From CALVUJ01 sp045119835 (GTDB lineage: Bacteria; Bacillota_I; Bacilli_A; RFN20; DUOF01): a stretch of DNA of 23,139 nucleotides. Both the position numbers and the translations under genes were made by a program. Every line of letters begins with the position of its first letter. Position 1 is the stretch's first letter. Under the pieces are notes generated by a model. It saw nothing but the letters and a program-made list of their open reading frames with translations, made no database searches and was not told the origin of the DNA. Shown in pieces: positions 1 through 8,834 of the stretch. Location of the stretch: the NCBI GenBank assembly GCA_045119835.1, contig JBGVED010000049.1:1-23139 (forward strand). Direction: 5' to 3'.

Positions 1-51
1 CAAAAGGATAAAGTTTTATTGTTAGATGATAAAAAAGGTGATAAAATTTAG
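1..51 (+). CDS. C-terminal end of a truncated upstream gene
   Basis: An open frame runs from the first base to a TAG at 49-51 and encodes 16 residues, rich in Lys and Asp. It ends just before the Shine-Dalgarno of the next gene, so it is probably the tail of the preceding gene of the same operon. Nothing about its function can be read from so short a piece. It could also be chance, since an open frame of this length is not significant by itself. Confidence 0.4.
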   Translation, partial: QKDKVLLLDDKKGDKI

Positions 52-75
52 TATAGTTGAATAGAGGTAGAAAAT

Positions 76-717
76 ATGATTGATTTTAAAGAGTGTGTTA
101 AAAATATAAAATCCAAATACAAAAAAGAGGATATTAATACATACGATTCAATAGTTAAATTTGAGTCGTTAAATCTTTTATCTTTAGGGGAAAATGATAC
201 TGAAGGATATCAAGTATTTACTCCTAAATTTATTGTTGAGCAAATGTGTGATAGTATAGGGGAAGATATATTTGACTATACTAAAACAGTTCTTGAACCA
301 ACATCTGGAGATGGAGCGTTTACTACTTATATATTAGAAAAAAGATTAGATAAAGTTTTTAAAGATAACTTTGAGATTGAATCACTTAAAGCGCTCTCTA
401 CAATATATTCAATAGAAATGGATGAAAACTTAATTGTAAAACAAAGAAATAATATATACACAGTTATTTGTAATTATATAAAGAATAATTCAATAGAGGT
501 AAGTGAACATTATTTTGATATGGTAAAGTGTATAATTGTCTCAAATTTTATGTGGGCCATGTTTAATAGTGAAAACTCAAATGATGGATTTTTAGTAGAA
601 GTAGCTTATAGTATGCCACAAGCTTTAAAAGATAATCTAAAACCATTACAAATGCCTGTTTGGGAAATAAATGATAATGATATATCATTGCATTATGAGG
701 AGGTAGAAATATGGTGA
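76..717 (+). CDS. Small N6-adenine methyltransferase-like protein lacking the NPPY motif
   Basis: A 213-residue protein resembling the N-terminal half of an N6-adenine DNA methyltransferase. Residues 47-57 read VFTPKFIVEQM, the usual entry to these enzymes. Residues 73-82 (LEPTSGDGAF) match motif I, the S-adenosylmethionine-binding loop. A possible motif II acidic strand follows at about 110-117 (IYSIEMDE). Where the catalytic (D/N)PPY motif should be, it has IIVSNFMWAMF (residues 153-163), so it is unlikely to methylate DNA alone. The stop overlaps the next gene's ATG by 7 nt and that gene has a strong AGGAGG inside this one, so the two are translationally coupled and the short length looks natural. 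It may be a SAM-binding or structural partner of the following methylase. Fold assignment is fairly secure; the role is inferred. Confidence 0.65.
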   Translation: MIDFKECVKNIKSKYKKEDINTYDSIVKFESLNLLSLGENDTEGYQVFTPKFIVEQMCDSIGEDIFDYTKTVLEPTSGDGAFTTYILEKRLDKVFKDNFEIESLKALSTIYSIEMDENLIVKQRNNIYTVICNYIKNNSIEVSEHYFDMVKCIIVSNFMWAMFNSENSNDGFLVEVAYSMPQALKDNLKPLQMPVWEINDNDISLHYEEVEIW

Positions 718-2429
718 CAAATAAGAAAAATGATGCACTTAATGCAGAGGGACAGTATAAGACTGCTGTTGAATCTGCTAGTGATTATATAGAGAAATTT
801 GATATTTTAGAAACTATAACAAATGTTGGAAACGATGAAGTTTTTACCCCAAAGAAAACCTGCGATATGATGCTAGATATTTTGCCAGAAGAAGTATGGC
901 ATAATCCAAATTATAAATGGTTAAATCCTTCTACTAAAAATGGTATTTTTGAAAGAGAAATTGCAATTCGATTAGATGAAGGGTTAAAAGAGATAATTCC
1001 TGATGTAGAAAAAAGAAGAAAGCACATATTGCAAAATATGATATATTCAATAGGACAAACCAAATTTACTGCTAATGTAGCAAGAAGAACGCTTTATTAT
1101 TGTTCTCAAGCTAATAGGAAATGTGATGGAATAAAAGCAGAAGATGGCCATTACGTTAATGGTTACTCTATTGGCAATGGGACTTGGTTTGATGATGAAG
1201 AAGGAAACATAAAAACACCAAAAACAGAGCATGAATTTGGTAAAGATAAAAAATGTAAGTTTTGTGGAGTAAGTAAAGATAGCCACTATGTAGATTCCAC
1301 TCAAAGAGAGCAATATGCATACGAATTTATACATGTTTATAGCGTGTCGATGAAAAGACATATCAAACAATTGTTTTTTAAAGGAGATGAAAAAATGAAA
1401 TTTGATATAATCATAGGAAATCCACCATATCAACTTAGTTTTGGAATAGAAGGAGCAAATAGCGCTAATGCTAGATCTATCTATAATATGTTTATTAGTC
1501 AAGCGATTTCACTAAAACCAAAATATTTATGTATGATTACTCCATCAAGATGGATGACTAAAACCGCACAAGGAATACCAGAAGAATGGGTAGATAAGAT
1601 GTTATCATATAAAAATTTCAAAGTTGTACATGATTTTGAAGAGGCTTCCGAATGCTTTCCTGCAAATGAGATAAAAGGAGGAGTTAATTTCTTCCTTTGG
1701 GATTCAGAGTATTGTGGAAAGTGTGATTATTATTTTCATGATGCTAAATCAAAAAATATTTATCATCGCTATGATTTCCTTGATTCTATGGGGGCGGGTA
1801 TAGTTGTAAGAAATCCTCAAAATTTTGATATCATCTCTAAAATAGCTGCTATCGAAGGGAATTATTATGAAAAGAATAACTTTAGTCAATTAGTTAGCCC
1901 TAAACACTTTTATGATGATAGTAGTTATTTAACTTCAAACTGGAAAGATTATAAAGAAGAAAAAGACGAAGAACATTTTATAAAATATTATGTTAGTAAA
2001 ACATTTAATAAATCCTCATTTGGTTGGATATCAAAAAAACAATTACCTAAGCACCATGAAACTTTAGACTATCATAAAGTTTTCATCCCTGCAGCAGGTG
2101 GTTCTGGAAACGATGATTTAGTTTTAGGAACACCTTTTTATGGTGAACCTAATTCTGTTTGTTCTCAAACATATCTTGTTATAGGATATGAAAACCAGCT
2201 TACAAAAGAGCAATGTCAAAATGTAATTGATTACATTAATACAAAGTTTTTTAGATATCTTGTTTCTATTAAAAAGAAAACTCAAAATGGACCAAGAGCA
2301 GTTTATCAATTTGTACCTTTAGTTGATTTTAATATTAAATGGAATGATAAAATGCTATATAAAAAATACAATCTTTCAGAAGATCAAATCAATTTGATTG
2401 AAACTTCTATTAGAGAAAAAGGTGAATAA
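711..2429 (+). CDS. Eco57I-like N6-adenine DNA methyltransferase
   Basis: A 572-residue protein, probably the modification enzyme of this restriction-modification-like operon, transferring a methyl group from SAM to adenine N6. The catalytic motif IV is clear: IIIGNPPYQL at about residues 233-242. The N-terminus has DEVFTPKKTCDMM (42-54) and a motif-I-like KWLNPSTKNGIF (69-80), where KxG replaces the usual GxG. A CKFCG zinc-knuckle-like motif lies at 182-186 between motif I and NPPY, with only one Cys pair evident. The large region after NPPY probably holds target recognition. It starts inside the preceding gene and ends 2 nt before the helicase gene, so all three are one operon. No fused nuclease domain is seen here, and the target sequence cannot be predicted. 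Confidence 0.8.
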   Translation: MVTNKKNDALNAEGQYKTAVESASDYIEKFDILETITNVGNDEVFTPKKTCDMMLDILPEEVWHNPNYKWLNPSTKNGIFEREIAIRLDEGLKEIIPDVEKRRKHILQNMIYSIGQTKFTANVARRTLYYCSQANRKCDGIKAEDGHYVNGYSIGNGTWFDDEEGNIKTPKTEHEFGKDKKCKFCGVSKDSHYVDSTQREQYAYEFIHVYSVSMKRHIKQLFFKGDEKMKFDIIIGNPPYQLSFGIEGANSANARSIYNMFISQAISLKPKYLCMITPSRWMTKTAQGIPEEWVDKMLSYKNFKVVHDFEEASECFPANEIKGGVNFFLWDSEYCGKCDYYFHDAKSKNIYHRYDFLDSMGAGIVVRNPQNFDIISKIAAIEGNYYEKNNFSQLVSPKHFYDDSSYLTSNWKDYKEEKDEEHFIKYYVSKTFNKSSFGWISKKQLPKHHETLDYHKVFIPAAGGSGNDDLVLGTPFYGEPNSVCSQTYLVIGYENQLTKEQCQNVIDYINTKFFRYLVSIKKKTQNGPRAVYQFVPLVDFNIKWNDKMLYKKYNLSEDQINLIETSIREKGE

Positions 2430-2431
2430 AT

Positions 2432-5377
2432 ATGGTAAAAGTTACTAAGTCTGAATTTATCAATTGTTTTGATAATATAACTATAGATAACAAGAAATTT
2501 TCTGTATCAATTAATGAAGTGAACAATTTTGATAAAGAGTTAATTTTGATATACATGTATATTTTACCAAAGTTCCAAACACATGGAATTAAAGTTGGGA
2601 TGACAAAATGTAAGATGGGAGAATCATTTTGGCACGCTATCAAGTCTAGAATAAACAATCAAAAACACGAATTAGCACTAACTGAACAACAATATGAAAA
2701 GTATGGATTAGAGAGAGAAGTTATTTATTGGGGGATTTGTATAGATGCCAAAAATGACTCGTTTAAAGATTATCGTGTACATGATGAAATTATAAAAAAA
2801 CATGCTGGTTTAACAAAAAAAGAACAAGAATGGTTTACTAATATTCCTCAAGATGAACTAATAGAATTGTTTCAATCTTTAAGAAAAGATAGTGTTGATA
2901 AAACAATATACAAACCAAGAAAAGAACAACAAGATTGTATAGATGAGTTGAAAGAATATTTTAAGAAGAATCCAGTTGGAGGAAGATTCTTGCTTAACTG
3001 TAAAATGAGATTTGGTAAATCATTTACTACTTACAAATACTGTGAGGAAGCAGGATTAGATAAAATATTAATACTAACATTCATACCTGCTGTTGAGTCA
3101 TCATGGAGAGATGATTTAACACATATTAAGAAAGAGTACAAATATTTTACCGACCAAAACTTAAAAAAAGAAGACTTTGATTTAAATAATGTAGATAATC
3201 CATATGTAATGTTTTTATCATTACAAAATTATCTTGGAAAGCAAAAAAATTCTCTTGATACAAAAGAAAAAATAAAGAAACTGCAAACAGTAGATTGGGA
3301 TTTAGTTATTTTAGATGAATACCATTTTGGAGCATGGAATCAAAGAACTCAAGGGACTTTAGAAGATTTAGAGGATGAATATCAAAAGAGCTTAAGTGAT
3401 GCTAAAGATGTTATAGAAAAATTTAAAATAAAAACAAAACAAACTATCTGCTTATCAGGAACACCATTTAAAGCGATTGCTAAAGGAGAGTTTAAGGATA
3501 ATAATACTTTCACATATTCATATTTTGATGAACAAAGAAATAAATATCCAAATAGCGATACAGGAGATTTTAATACAATAAATTCAGAATATGCTCATTT
3601 TCCTGATATGAAAATATTTGGTTATAATATGAGTAAATTATTTTCTAATATGACAGCAGATGTGTTTTCGGGAGATACTTTATATGGCAAAAAATATTTC
3701 TCTTTAAATAAATTTTTCGAAACAAAAAAAGATTTAAACCCAAATGAAGAATGCGAGTTTGTATACGAGGAAGATATAAAAAAATGGCTAGAGATTATAA
3801 AAGGTGGAAGTGTTTATGGAAGTGATTTTCCTTATTCAAATCAATTAATGTTAGCAAACAATAAACATACACTATGGCTTATGCCTAGAGTTACTTCTAC
3901 ATTTGCTATGGCTAAATTATTACGCGAAGATGAGTACTTCTCTAAATATGAAATTATTAATTTGTCAGAAGAAAATGTTGGAACTGGTGTAGATGCTTAT
4001 GATTATTTAAATGAAAAAATAACAACTGCTAAAAATACTAATAAATTAGGTTCAATAGCTTTAACAGTCAATAAACTAACTATTGGCGTTACTGTTAAAG
4101 ATTGGTTTAGTGTTTTTGTATTAAAAGACTTAGCGAGTCCTGAACAATATTTCCAATCAATATTTAGAATCCAAACACCATATGTTGTAAAAGATAAAAT
4201 AATAAAGCAATATGGATTTGTCTATGATTTTAATATTGATAGAGCAGCAGCTTTATTATTAAAGTATGCTGAACAATCTCAAGATAAACAAGCAACAAAA
4301 TTAGAGATAGCTAAATTAATTGTCAAATATATTCCTATTTTTGTTAATGGTGATATGAGTGAACCAATATCTGAACAAGTCTTCTATGAACTAGCAGAAT
4401 TCGGTGATACAAGCGGTATACCTCTATCAAGAAAAATTATGGATACAACTAGAACTACAAGAATGTTAGATGAAGAAGTAGTGGCCTCTATGCTAAATGA
4501 TGCGGAAGTAAGCAATGTATTTAAAAGAGTGTTTGCTCACGCTAAATTTAATAAACCCAAACAGCACACTATGACAACAAAACCAGAAGATGGATTTGAT
4601 ACAAAAATTGCCAAAGAAGGAAGAGATAAAGGCTATCAGTTAGGGCAAGACGATTATAAAAAATATGTTGACCTTGATGATGAAGTGGTTCAAGCTCAAT
4701 TTGAAAATGCTATATCAGATTATATTGAAAAATTTAAACCGTCTCAATATGATGAAAATAAATCTGTTTGGTATATAAATGGATTTAAAAAAGGATATGA
4801 ATCAGGTGTTAATGCCCCTATTAAAAAATTAAATTGTGGAAAAGAAGATGGAATAAAATTCGTTGATAAAATTAAAGAGAAATTTGGAGAAAATATAGTT
4901 TGGAAAGATGAAACAAAAACATCTATAACTAATTTTATAAACATCCATTTAAATAACATTGATAACATACCTGTTGAATACAGAGGAATGCTATACAAAA
5001 GATGGTATTGTGAATCTTTTAAAAGAGCAGTAAAAACACAATTAACCCCTAAAATTCCTTATGAAAAAGGTAAGTCAGTAGAAGATGCAGATAATATCTT
5101 AAAACATATATTAGCGCGTTTATTTGAATTCTTGTATATAAGCGTTTATAGGGAAACTACCTTTAAAGAAATATTTAATAATGCTGATCCTAATGTGTTT
5201 TTAGAAGCTGTAGGTATTACTAAAAAAGATTTTGAAATAATAAACAAATATAAAGTATTTCAAGAAGATGTCTTGAATAATTATATACATGATTTTTTTG
5301 TTAACGAGTCATTAGGTAGCAAACTTAATTTAAAGGATGAAGAAATAAAAAAACATTATAGAAATAGCTTTGATTGA
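2432..5377 (+). CDS. GIY-YIG-like nuclease / SF2 helicase fusion (R-M type), interrupted by TGA
   Basis: A 981-residue protein that is probably the restriction or translocation subunit paired with the upstream methylase. Residues 38-120 resemble a GIY-YIG (T5orf172/MUG113-like) nuclease: ILIYMYILPK, then GIKVGMT, Arg73 in KSRI and Glu119 in VHDEII as candidate catalytic residues. The SF2 helicase core follows: motif I KMRFGKS (191-197, an atypical Walker A), motif II DEYH (295-298), motif III LSGTPF (341-346), motif V around TIGVTVKDW (550-558) and motif VI QSIFRIQTP (575-583). The C-terminal 400 residues are helical and unassigned. The frame stays open for 105 codons past the TGA at 5375-5377, so the ancestral protein was probably about 1,087 residues. 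The helicase assignment is strong; the GIY-YIG assignment is moderate. Confidence 0.78.
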   Translation: MVKVTKSEFINCFDNITIDNKKFSVSINEVNNFDKELILIYMYILPKFQTHGIKVGMTKCKMGESFWHAIKSRINNQKHELALTEQQYEKYGLEREVIYWGICIDAKNDSFKDYRVHDEIIKKHAGLTKKEQEWFTNIPQDELIELFQSLRKDSVDKTIYKPRKEQQDCIDELKEYFKKNPVGGRFLLNCKMRFGKSFTTYKYCEEAGLDKILILTFIPAVESSWRDDLTHIKKEYKYFTDQNLKKEDFDLNNVDNPYVMFLSLQNYLGKQKNSLDTKEKIKKLQTVDWDLVILDEYHFGAWNQRTQGTLEDLEDEYQKSLSDAKDVIEKFKIKTKQTICLSGTPFKAIAKGEFKDNNTFTYSYFDEQRNKYPNSDTGDFNTINSEYAHFPDMKIFGYNMSKLFSNMTADVFSGDTLYGKKYFSLNKFFETKKDLNPNEECEFVYEEDIKKWLEIIKGGSVYGSDFPYSNQLMLANNKHTLWLMPRVTSTFAMAKLLREDEYFSKYEIINLSEENVGTGVDAYDYLNEKITTAKNTNKLGSIALTVNKLTIGVTVKDWFSVFVLKDLASPEQYFQSIFRIQTPYVVKDKIIKQYGFVYDFNIDRAAALLLKYAEQSQDKQATKLEIAKLIVKYIPIFVNGDMSEPISEQVFYELAEFGDTSGIPLSRKIMDTTRTTRMLDEEVVASMLNDAEVSNVFKRVFAHAKFNKPKQHTMTTKPEDGFDTKIAKEGRDKGYQLGQDDYKKYVDLDDEVVQAQFENAISDYIEKFKPSQYDENKSVWYINGFKKGYESGVNAPIKKLNCGKEDGIKFVDKIKEKFGENIVWKDETKTSITNFINIHLNNIDNIPVEYRGMLYKRWYCESFKRAVKTQLTPKIPYEKGKSVEDADNILKHILARLFEFLYISVYRETTFKEIFNNADPNVFLEAVGITKKDFEIINKYKVFQEDVLNNYIHDFFVNESLGSKLNLKDEEIKKHYRNSFD

Positions 5378-5695
5378 TTTGGCTTTGGCATAGAAGCAGA
5401 AAATATAGCAGTTAAAAATATAAATAATTTTAATAGTGAGATTTCTACTATTAATGTTATAAATGAACCAGTTACTATAAATAATTTAGAAGAAGAAAAA
5501 AAAGAAATAGAGATAAGTAATGAAGTTCAAATTAAAGATAAAATCATTGATGTATTAAAACAAAATCCAAAAGGTATGAAGGCAAAACAAATAGCAAAAG
5601 TAATAGGAATAAATAAACATGAAATAAACATAATTTTATATTCTGATAAAAACAAATTTTTAAAAGATGTTTTTTCTGTTTGGAAGCTTAAATAA
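5378..5695 (+). other. In-frame extension of the helicase beyond TGA: linker plus winged-helix domain
   Basis: Directly after the TGA the same frame runs without a stop for 105 codons to TAA at 5693-5695. It first encodes a Glu/Asn-rich linker. A compact domain of about 50 residues follows, starting near IKDKIIDVLKQNPKG and continuing with AKQIAKVIGINKHEIN, ending with a conserved-looking VWKLK. This pattern fits a small winged-helix or HTH domain. There is no start codon with a Shine-Dalgarno at its beginning; the only in-frame ATG (5576) is inside the domain with poor spacing. A terminator follows immediately. The simplest reading is a nonsense mutation or stop-codon readthrough in one longer helicase gene. 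Confidence 0.7.
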
Positions 5696-5706
5696 AATGA
5701 ATTTGG

Positions 5707-5744
5707 AAACTAGATAACAGACATAGTCATTATCTAGTTTTTTT
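5707..5744 (+). terminator. Intrinsic terminator of the R-M-like operon
   Basis: A perfect 11-bp stem (AAACTAGATAA, 5707-5717, with TTATCTAGTTT, 5730-5740) around a 12-nt loop, followed by TTTT. It lies 11 nt after the TAA that ends the helicase extension rather than near the TGA, which supports the extension as part of the gene. Confidence 0.85.
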
Positions 5745-5842
5745 ATAAAAATAAAATATAAAAAATAATATTTCAATAAATGATACATAAAAAATCAAAT
5801 ATGATATAGTTATTTTATATATCACAAATGAGGGGATAATTT

Positions 5843-7264
5843 ATGAAACTTGAAAAAAAATATGGTTTATTGATGGCTATTACAATGGTCGTAGGTATTG
5901 TTATAGGTTCCGGAGTATTTTTTAAAGCTCAAACAATACTTGCAGAAACTAAAGGAAATGTATGGATAGGAATATTAGCATGGGTTATTGGTGGCATTAA
6001 CATGCTTGTTTGTGCTTTTGCTTTTGCTTCATTATCTACTAAATATGGAAAAATAAATGGATTAGTAGATTATACAGAAGCAGTAGTAGGAAAAAAATAC
6101 TCTAGCATGTTTGCATGGTTCTTAACTTTTATTTATTATCCTGCAATGACAGGTGTTTTAGTCTGGGTAACATCTAGATATACAGGTGTTCTTTTTGGGT
6201 GGGAACTTAATAGCGCTAATGTAATGGCTTTAGGAGCTGTTTATTTATTACTATCTTTTTCAATAAATGCATTAGCACCAAAACTTGCAGAAAAAGTTCA
6301 AGTATCTACAACAACAATTAAGTTAATACCATTATTATTAATGGCTGTTGTAGGAGTTATATATGGTTTAATAAACACAGAGGTTAATTTTTCTGTATCA
6401 GAATTAACTGGAGAGATTGTTAATACAGGAAAAAATAATCTTCAAATTTTAGTGGAAAATTTCAAGGTAAAAGGAAATACATCTTTTTCTGCATTAATGG
6501 CAGCAGTTGTATCTTCAGCCTTTGCTTATGAAGGATGGATAATTGCAACATCAATAAATGGCGAATTAAAAAATGCTAAAAAGAATTTGCCTATAGCATT
6601 AGTAGTTGGTTGTTTAATAATTATGTTTGTATATATAGCTTACTATATAGGAGTACTTGGCGGAGCAACTAGTGACGTTTTAATAAATGGTGGAACACAA
6701 TATGCCTTTTTACAAATATTTGGTAATTATTTTGGAACAATATTAAATGTTTTTGTAGTAATATCGTGCTTTGGAACTTTAAATGGATTAATGGTAGCCT
6801 GTACTCGTTCTTTTTACACCATGGCAGAAAAAAATATAGGGTTTAAACCACAAGTATTTAAACAAATAGATAAATGCACAAACATGCCTACAAATTCATC
6901 AATATTAGGAGCACTATTAGTAGGAATATGGTTTGTTTTATTCTATGCAATGAATTTAACAGATGGATGGTTTGGAAAGTTCAAGTTTGATAGTTCGGAA
7001 TTACCTATAATAACAATTTATGCAATGTACATTCCTTTATTTATTATGATGATAAAAAAAGAAAGAAAAAATATGGGGATTTTAAAAGGTGTTATATCTC
7101 CAGTTCTTGCTTTAATCTCATGCTTGTTTATGGTTTATGCATCTTTTATTTCTCATAAAGAAACATTTATATACTATTTAATATTGTATACAGTAGTTAT
7201 GATAATTGGAGCATTCGTTATATTTAGAAACAAAAAGAAAGAAGTTATGGAAGAAAAAGAATAA
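5843..7264 (+). CDS. APC-family amino acid permease
   Basis: A 473-residue integral membrane transporter of the amino acid-polyamine-organocation family, probably carrying an amino acid across the cytoplasmic membrane as a symporter or exchanger. The protein is almost all hydrophobic segments, about 12 by eye. It opens with the family's TM1 signature, GIVIGSGVFF at residues 18-27, with the helix-breaking glycines that coordinate the substrate backbone. A YEGWIIATS segment near residue 230 matches the TM6 region. It has its own Shine-Dalgarno (GAGGGG, 9 nt before ATG) and ends at a bidirectional terminator, so it is transcribed alone. It resembles SteT/YfnA-type members, but substrate cannot be assigned from sequence. 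Confidence 0.88.
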   Translation: MKLEKKYGLLMAITMVVGIVIGSGVFFKAQTILAETKGNVWIGILAWVIGGINMLVCAFAFASLSTKYGKINGLVDYTEAVVGKKYSSMFAWFLTFIYYPAMTGVLVWVTSRYTGVLFGWELNSANVMALGAVYLLLSFSINALAPKLAEKVQVSTTTIKLIPLLLMAVVGVIYGLINTEVNFSVSELTGEIVNTGKNNLQILVENFKVKGNTSFSALMAAVVSSAFAYEGWIIATSINGELKNAKKNLPIALVVGCLIIMFVYIAYYIGVLGGATSDVLINGGTQYAFLQIFGNYFGTILNVFVVISCFGTLNGLMVACTRSFYTMAEKNIGFKPQVFKQIDKCTNMPTNSSILGALLVGIWFVLFYAMNLTDGWFGKFKFDSSELPIITIYAMYIPLFIMMIKKERKNMGILKGVISPVLALISCLFMVYASFISHKETFIYYLILYTVVMIIGAFVIFRNKKKEVMEEKE

Positions 7265-7268
7265 TAAA

Positions 7269-7306
7269 AAAAGTTCACTTCAATAAAAGTGAACTTTTAT
7301 TTTTTT
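7269..7306. terminator. Bidirectional intrinsic terminator between convergent genes
   Basis: A 12-bp perfect stem (AAAAGTTCACTT 7269-7280, AAGTGAACTTTT 7287-7298) with a 6-nt loop. It has a T-run on the right (7300-7306) and an A-run on the left, so it can stop both the permease transcript and the minus-strand NfeD-like transcript. Confidence 0.9.
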
Positions 7307-7748
7307 AATCTTTATTTTTAACAACTAAGTTATTTCCATCAAGTGCAAGTATTATAGCATGTTTTCCTTTTTCAACATTAACTCCAGTAGGACAAGTAAC
7401 AGACCAAACGATATCATTTATTACTCCACTTCCTTTATAATAATCATTAGCAGATTCTAAAATTAATATTTCTTTACCAATTAATGAATCGGAGTTTTTA
7501 GATATATTTTTAACCATTATATATCTTTTTGCTAATCTACCAACTGTAAACATTAATATGGTTGTTAAAACTGTAAATACGGATAATTGAATCGCGATGT
7601 GAACCTTAAATAAGGATAGAATAAAAGAAATTAAGGATCCAGCAGAAAACCACAAAGAATCAATATCTGTTGAGAACAATACAATGACTATAGTTATTAA
7701 TACAATAGCTCCCCATATAAAAGGCATTAAACTTAAAATTTCTCCCAT
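7305..7748 (-). CDS. NfeD-like membrane protein
   Basis: A protein of 147 residues, with three hydrophobic segments (about 5-25, 30-48 and 50-72) and then a soluble C-terminal domain (about 85-147). That domain starts LIGKEILILES and has the small beta-strand pattern of the NfeD OB-fold, with VEKGKHAIILALDGNNLVV at its end. Family members act with SPFH/flotillin proteins in membrane-domain organisation and quality control. No SPFH gene is adjacent here. The ATG at 7748 is chosen because AAGGAG lies 8 nt upstream of it. An in-frame GTG at 7757 overlaps that Shine-Dalgarno and is unlikely to be used. Confidence 0.8.
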   Translation of the reverse strand: MGEILSLMPFIWGAIVLITIVIVLFSTDIDSLWFSAGSLISFILSLFKVHIAIQLSVFTVLTTILMFTVGRLAKRYIMVKNISKNSDSLIGKEILILESANDYYKGSGVINDIVWSVTCPTGVNVEKGKHAIILALDGNNLVVKNKD

Positions 7749-7908
7749 CACAATCACTCCTTAAAATCATTATAATAATAAAAAGATTAAAAAGCAATTA
7801 ATTAGCAATTTATAAAACCATAATAAGATTAAATTAGTTTTCCAAACACAAAAGGGTATTGAAATATTAAATATTATAAGATAAAATATCAGTGTGAGGT
7901 GCATGTAT

Positions 7909-8766
7909 ATGGCTAAAAAAATAAAAGAATTAACAGACGCTTTATTAGATAGAGAATATGAAGATAAGTATGAACAATACGAAACAGAGAAATCGGCAGC
8001 AGATTTAGCTTTAGAAAATGAGTGCTATGAACAAGCATGGAACCATTACTATAATTTGTATAGTCTAAAAGACCATACAATTAAAGGTTTATCTTATTAC
8101 AAAGGACAAGGAGCACATGGTTTATGCAAAGTAATGCAACAAATACCAAATGATCATGAATTTGTTGAAAAGTTAATTCAAACAGATCCAGATTTAGTAA
8201 GAAGAGCAAAAGAGAGACACATATCTAATGAATTTGCCAGAAAATTTGTTGGAAGAAAATATTTAGTTTATGCAGCAGATGATTGTGGATATTATCCAGC
8301 AATGGAAGAATATGCACTTAATTGTGTAGGAAAAGGACACAAGAAAAGTTTTGTTTTTGAATATAACGAAAGAGATGCACAAGTAGGATATCAATGGGGA
8401 AAAAGATTAGTAAATGCTAAAGACGGCCATTATCAAGCAGTTGGATACATGGTTCAAGCAATCTATCATTTTGCATTATATAGAAAAACTAAGGATATTG
8501 AAGAAGGCGCAGCATTTTGTGACTGTGTAATGAAGGCTCGAGAATTAGAGGGAGACGATAATGAGTACGCATTATGCTTCTATGCGCATATGTGTGCGGA
8601 TCCAAAATTCAAATTTTATGAAGATGGGAGATACTACAATCCTAAAAAAGGATACGAATTGTTCTGTAGAGTAGTCAATGAAGCAACAGATCCGGATTTA
8701 ATAAAATCAGCATCAAACATAAAATCATTATTAGAAACAAAATATCCAACAATGATAGGAAGATAG
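7909..8766 (+). CDS. TPR/Sel1-like repeat protein of unknown function
   Basis: A 285-residue soluble protein with no signal peptide or membrane segment. It is almost wholly alpha-helical, with recurring Ala/Tyr/Gly-containing helical pairs (for example AADLALENECYEQAWNHYY, and later QAVGYMVQAIYHFALY) typical of TPR or Sel1-like solenoids, so it probably acts in protein-protein contacts. ATG 7909 is preferred: the Shine-Dalgarno GAGGTG is 7 nt upstream, whereas GTG 7894 and ATG 7903 lie before it or too close. It is followed by its own terminator and so is monocistronic. It resembles in style the shorter protein at 12226-12870. The actual partner or process is not evident. Confidence 0.7.
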   Translation: MAKKIKELTDALLDREYEDKYEQYETEKSAADLALENECYEQAWNHYYNLYSLKDHTIKGLSYYKGQGAHGLCKVMQQIPNDHEFVEKLIQTDPDLVRRAKERHISNEFARKFVGRKYLVYAADDCGYYPAMEEYALNCVGKGHKKSFVFEYNERDAQVGYQWGKRLVNAKDGHYQAVGYMVQAIYHFALYRKTKDIEEGAAFCDCVMKARELEGDDNEYALCFYAHMCADPKFKFYEDGRYYNPKKGYELFCRVVNEATDPDLIKSASNIKSLLETKYPTMIGR

Positions 8767-8789
8767 GAATATCAACCTATCTTTTTTTT
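8761..8789 (+). terminator. Intrinsic terminator overlapping a stop codon
   Basis: A 7-bp stem AGATAGG (8761-8767) and CCTATCT (8776-8782) with an 8-nt loop and a T-run. The TAG stop codon of the preceding gene is inside the left arm. Confidence 0.85.
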
Positions 8790-8834
8790 CACCAAAAATT
8801 ACAAAATTCATAGTTTGTAATAGGAGTGATTAAA

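Noticed and set aside
1047..1502. Minus-strand open frame of about 150 codons.
   Set aside because: It lies wholly inside the well-supported methyltransferase gene, has no Shine-Dalgarno and reads like the complement of coding sequence. The same holds for the minus-strand frames at 2124-2309, 2410-2658, 4744-4998, 10818-11102, 11430-11978, 13482-13706 and 17591-17797.
5375..5377. TGA read as tryptophan (genetic code 4) to join the helicase and its extension.
   Set aside because: TGA ends the genes at 717, 9539, 11040 and 12159, with the overlapping or adjacent next gene in a different frame, and reading through those gives no meaningful protein. TGG is used for Trp throughout.
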